Assembly: GCA_016937915.1 (NCBI GenBank)
Contig: JAFGVR010000124.1
Span: 1-8,610 of the forward strand
Direction of reading: 5' to 3'
DNA: 8,610 bases
Source of the DNA: Campylobacterales bacterium
GTDB taxonomy: Bacteria; Campylobacterota; Campylobacteria; Campylobacterales; Sulfurimonadaceae
Shown in pieces: positions 6,335 through 8,610 of this stretch; the stretch's first letter is position 1, and every line of letters starts with the position of its first letter. Position numbers and translations under genes: made by a program. A model generated the notes under the pieces. The model made no database searches, had not been told where the DNA came from, and was given only the letters and a program-made list of their open reading frames with translations.

Positions 6335-6354
6335 ATATCAATATATCTTGATAT
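6335..6354. promoter_or_regulatory. ArsR-type operator
   Basis: ATATCAA (6335-6341), six bases, then TTGATAT (6348-6354) is a perfect 7-bp inverted repeat of the ATCAA-Nx-TTGAT style bound by many ArsR/SmtB repressors. It lies 19 bases before the arsB start, next to the candidate promoter. The autoregulator encoded at the end of this operon is the natural ligand. It may also touch expression of the divergent metallopeptidase gene. Confidence 0.65.
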
Positions 6355-6373
6355 ATTATTTTAAAGGGTTTTT

Positions 6374-7627
6374 ATGCTTAGTGCAAGTTTGATATTTTTG
6401 ACAACACTTGTGTTTGTGATATGGCAGCCAAGGGGTTTGCAGATAGGTACTACCGCCGTAGCAGGTGCTGTTGTGGTATTTGTGGTGGGAGTGGTGAGTT
6501 TTGATGATGTTTTAGTTGTTAGTGGCATCGTGTGGGATGCTACTTTGGCTTTTATAGGTATCATCATTTTATCTATGGTTTTAGATGAGATAGGTTTTTT
6601 TGAGTGGTGTGCTATCAAGATGGCAAAACTCTCAAAAGGAAACGGGCATCTGATGTTTGTTTATGCACTTTTACTTGGAAGTTTTGTCTCAGCTCTTTTT
6701 GCAAATGATGGAGCTGCACTTATCCTCACACCAATTTTACTTGCTAAAATGAGGATTTTGCAGTTAAATGCAAAGACTATTTTGGCATTTTTACTAGCAG
6801 GTGGATTTATAAGTGACTCTGCATCCTTGCCGTTTGTGTTTTCAAACCTCACAAACATAGTAACTGCAAACTATTTTGGGATAGGTTTTATGGAGTATCT
6901 ATCAAATATGTTTATCCCTTATGTGGTTTCAACTGCTATCTCGATAGTGGTTTTATGGCTGTTTTTGAGAAACGACATCCCAAAACAAGTGGATGTTACA
7001 CTTCTTAAAAATCCTGATGATGTTTTGAAAAATAAAACACTTTTTAGATTCTCTTGGGTGTTTTTAGCACTTCTTTTGGGAAGTTATTTTATAGGTGATG
7101 CTTACCATCTCCCTATATCTGTTTTTGCATTGGGTGGGGCTTTACTATTTTTATTTATCGCTAGTTATTTCAAAGCTGCTAGAGTTTGGTTGACTATTAA
7201 AAATGCACCTTGGCAGGTGGTTTGGTTTAGCATCGGACTCTACATAGTTGTGTATGGTCTTAAAAATGGTGGACTTACAGATTATCTAAATGTGGTTTTA
7301 AAAGAGCTTTTAACCCACGGAGATGCTATAGGTATAGTGGGGACTGGGTTTATCTCAGCTATTTTGAGTGCTATTATGAACAATATGCCAACTGTTATGA
7401 TAATGGATATAGCCCTAAGTGACATCCCAAACAAGGCTTTGGCTTACGCAAACATCATAGGTTGTAATCTTGGCCCTAAAATGACACCATTTGGTAGTTT
7501 GGCTACACTTCTTTGGCTTCATGTACTTAGCCAAAAAGGGGTGAAGATAGGTTTTTGGGAGTATAGCAAATTTGGTTTACTTGTAACACCGATAGTGCTT
7601 TTAGTAGTACTTTTATCATTAGTTTAG
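6374..7627 (+). CDS. arsB: ArsB arsenite efflux permease
   Basis: ArsB is the inner-membrane pump that exports arsenite (and antimonite), driven by the proton gradient or, when an ArsA partner exists, by ATP. No arsA is present here, so secondary transport is inferred. The 417 residues are mostly hydrophobic, in keeping with the 12-helix fold. Family-conserved blocks are VIWQPRGLQIG (15-25), LDEIGFFEW (70-78), ALFANDGAALILTP (107-120), SNLTNIV (157-163), MNNMPT (335-340) and GCNLGPKMTPFGSLATLLWL (363-382). The start ATG follows AAAGGG with a 5-base gap. It is the first gene of arsBCR, and its stop overlaps the arsC ribosome site. The sequence is clearly ArsB rather than Acr3. Confidence 0.95.
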   Translation: MLSASLIFLTTLVFVIWQPRGLQIGTTAVAGAVVVFVVGVVSFDDVLVVSGIVWDATLAFIGIIILSMVLDEIGFFEWCAIKMAKLSKGNGHLMFVYALLLGSFVSALFANDGAALILTPILLAKMRILQLNAKTILAFLLAGGFISDSASLPFVFSNLTNIVTANYFGIGFMEYLSNMFIPYVVSTAISIVVLWLFLRNDIPKQVDVTLLKNPDDVLKNKTLFRFSWVFLALLLGSYFIGDAYHLPISVFALGGALLFLFIASYFKAARVWLTIKNAPWQVVWFSIGLYIVVYGLKNGGLTDYLNVVLKELLTHGDAIGIVGTGFISAILSAIMNNMPTVMIMDIALSDIPNKALAYANIIGCNLGPKMTPFGSLATLLWLHVLSQKGVKIGFWEYSKFGLLVTPIVLLVVLLSLV

Positions 7628-7636
7628 GAGAAAGAT

Positions 7637-8038
7637 ATGGATAAGAAAGTTTTAGTTCTATGTACAGGAAACAGTTGCAGAAGCATTATCGCAGAGGCTC
7701 TTATAAATGCAAAGCTTGATGGTGTAATGGCAGAGAGTAGCGGTGTGAGAGCGAGTGGTAGGGTAAATCCAAACGCAAAAAAAGTTTTAGAAGATAATGG
7801 CATCTGGAGAGATGAGTACCACTCAAAAACACTAGACACCCTCATAGATAATGAGTATGACCTCATAGTGACAGTGTGTGACCATGCAAACGAGACATGT
7901 CCTATGTTTCCTCGCCCTACACCAAAGATACATGTAGGTTTTAGTGACCCTGATGGGAAAGGTTTTGATGAGTTTGAGAAAACTTACAAAGAGATAGAAG
8001 ATATTTTACTTCCAAAAATAGAAGAGTTTTTCAACTAA
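7637..8038 (+). CDS. arsC: ArsC arsenate reductase, low-molecular-weight phosphatase type
   Basis: ArsC reduces arsenate to arsenite in the cytosol, supplying the substrate of ArsB. The 133 residues match the thioredoxin-linked family typified by plasmid pI258 ArsC. The P-loop CTGNSCR gives the C-x5-R site (C9, R15). The redox relay cysteines C81 and C88 lie in VCDHANETCP, with the same spacing as C82 and C89 of pI258. A DP pair follows (D104-P105). This separates it from the glutaredoxin-linked plasmid R773 type. The ribosome site GGAG begins on the last base of the arsB stop codon, with a 6-base spacer. The stop overlaps the arsR start by one base (TAATG). Confidence 0.95.
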   Translation: MDKKVLVLCTGNSCRSIIAEALINAKLDGVMAESSGVRASGRVNPNAKKVLEDNGIWRDEYHSKTLDTLIDNEYDLIVTVCDHANETCPMFPRPTPKIHVGFSDPDGKGFDEFEKTYKEIEDILLPKIEEFFN

Positions 8039-8349
8039 TGGATATATTTTTAAAAACTATCTCAGCTGTAAATGATGAAACAAGGGTTAAGATACTTAAC
8101 TTCATAAATGTAAATGGTGAGGTTTGTGTGTGTGACATAGAAAACTCATTTGAGATGATTCAATCGCGCGTGTCACGGCATCTAAAAATTTTAAAAGAAG
8201 CTGGTTTTTTAAAAGTTGACAGAAGGGGGAAGTGGGCGTACTATAGCATCCGCACCCCTTTAGATGCATTTAGGCAGTCTATCTTAAAAGAGATAAGCTA
8301 CCTTGAGATGGATGTGCCTAAACTTAAAAAAAGTTGCTTTAAACTATAA
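8038..8349 (+). CDS. arsR: ArsR arsenite-responsive repressor
   Basis: ArsR is a winged-helix dimer of the ArsR/SmtB family that leaves its operator when it binds arsenite or antimonite. In 103 residues it shows the metal motif EVCVCDI (28-34, C30 and C32), the recognition helix QSRVSRHLKILKEAGFL (42-58) and the wing VDRRGKWAYYSI (60-71). The third cysteine found in E. coli ArsR (C37, two residues after the VCDL stretch) is replaced by E35. A cysteine near the C-terminus (C100) could supply another thiol. The start overlaps the arsC stop in TAATG and has no strong ribosome site, so translational coupling is likely. It is the last gene of the operon, whereas arsR is often first. Only 8 bases separate it from the convergent gre-like gene. 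Confidence 0.95.
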   Translation: MDIFLKTISAVNDETRVKILNFINVNGEVCVCDIENSFEMIQSRVSRHLKILKEAGFLKVDRRGKWAYYSIRTPLDAFRQSILKEISYLEMDVPKLKKSCFKL

Positions 8350-8357
8350 AACCAATC

Positions 8358-8609
8358 TTAATAATACACAAAATCATTTTCGTTGCGAATATGCTTTTTT
8401 AGTGTAAAGATATTTTTATAATAAATCTCTAATAACTCATACTCTTTTGTGGTCGTTGGAAGTTTTATATTAAAATCATCACCAACACTTTTACCTAACA
8501 TTTTTTTAGCTAAAGGTGAATGGATAGATATTAAACCATTTTCAGGTTCTGATTCATATACGCCACAAATAGTATAAAACTCTTTATCTTCCGTATCCAA
8601 ATTAAGTAA
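8358..8609 (-). CDS. GreA/GreB-family transcription elongation factor, C-terminal part, cut by window edge
   Basis: The visible 83 codons form the FKBP-like C-terminal domain of a Gre factor, which enters the RNA polymerase secondary channel and stimulates cleavage of the transcript in backtracked complexes. The diagnostic stretch is GLISIHSPLAKKMLGKSVGD (22-41, counted from the TTG codon at 8600), followed by TTKEYELLEI (50-59). The frame is open beyond that TTG up to the edge (LLN before LDTEDKEFYTICGVYE), so the TTG is an internal leucine codon. The N-terminal coiled coil with the catalytic acidic residues is outside the window. After YELLEI, where GreA usually stops within a few residues, the protein runs about 21 residues further with a basic and aromatic tail. 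GreA cannot be separated from GreB or a Gre-like factor here. Confidence 0.88.
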   Translation of the reverse strand, partial: LLNLDTEDKEFYTICGVYESEPENGLISIHSPLAKKMLGKSVGDDFNIKLPTTTKEYELLEIYYKNIFTLKKHIRNENDFVYY

Positions 8610-8610
8610 C

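Noticed and set aside
6361..6618. Minus-strand ORF over arsB (others at 6661-6858 and over arsC at 7624-7866)
   Set aside because: Antisense shadows of clearly recognised ars genes.

Overview
The window is an AT-rich chromosomal segment whose proteins look most like those of Campylobacterota, probably a Sulfurimonas-type organism. This is judged from recalled protein style, AT-biased codon use and the HspR-like heat-shock operator, not from a database search. All genes look intact and native except two cut by the window edges. I see no mobile element, CRISPR array, tRNA or rRNA.

Layout. (1) Positions 2-871, plus strand: a lipid A/LpxL-type acyltransferase whose true start lies left of the window. 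(2) Positions 914-3580, minus strand: the chaperone pair grpE then dnaK, separated by an unusually long 228-base gap. grpE has a consensus-grade sigma-70 promoter overlapped by a HAIR-like inverted repeat, the operator type of the heat-shock repressor HspR. hrcA, often found just upstream of grpE, is absent here. The grpE-dnaK gap holds a chain of five consecutive hairpins on the minus strand. It starts at the expected +1 of a TATAAT box and ends in a 14-bp terminator-like hairpin about 30 bases before dnaK. This is a candidate small RNA or attenuating leader and is the most interesting item in the window. (3) Positions 3753-5777, plus strand: a membrane-anchored AsmA/TamB-like repeat protein, divergent from grpE. 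(4) Positions 5798-6286, minus strand: a membrane-anchored SprT-like zinc metallopeptidase with a TTG start, sharing a bidirectional terminator with the AsmA-like gene. (5) Positions 6374-8349, plus strand: a compact arsenic resistance operon, arsB-arsC-arsR, with the repressor gene last and an ArsR-type operator next to the promoter. (6) Positions 8358-8609, minus strand: the C-terminal part of a GreA/GreB-family transcription elongation factor, cut by the right edge.

How the genes work together. GrpE is the nucleotide exchange factor of DnaK, and the HAIR-like operator suggests heat-shock control of the pair. In the ars operon, ArsC reduces arsenate to arsenite, ArsB expels arsenite, and ArsR senses arsenite and represses its own operon. 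The acyltransferase and the AsmA-like protein both belong to envelope biology but are not in one operon.
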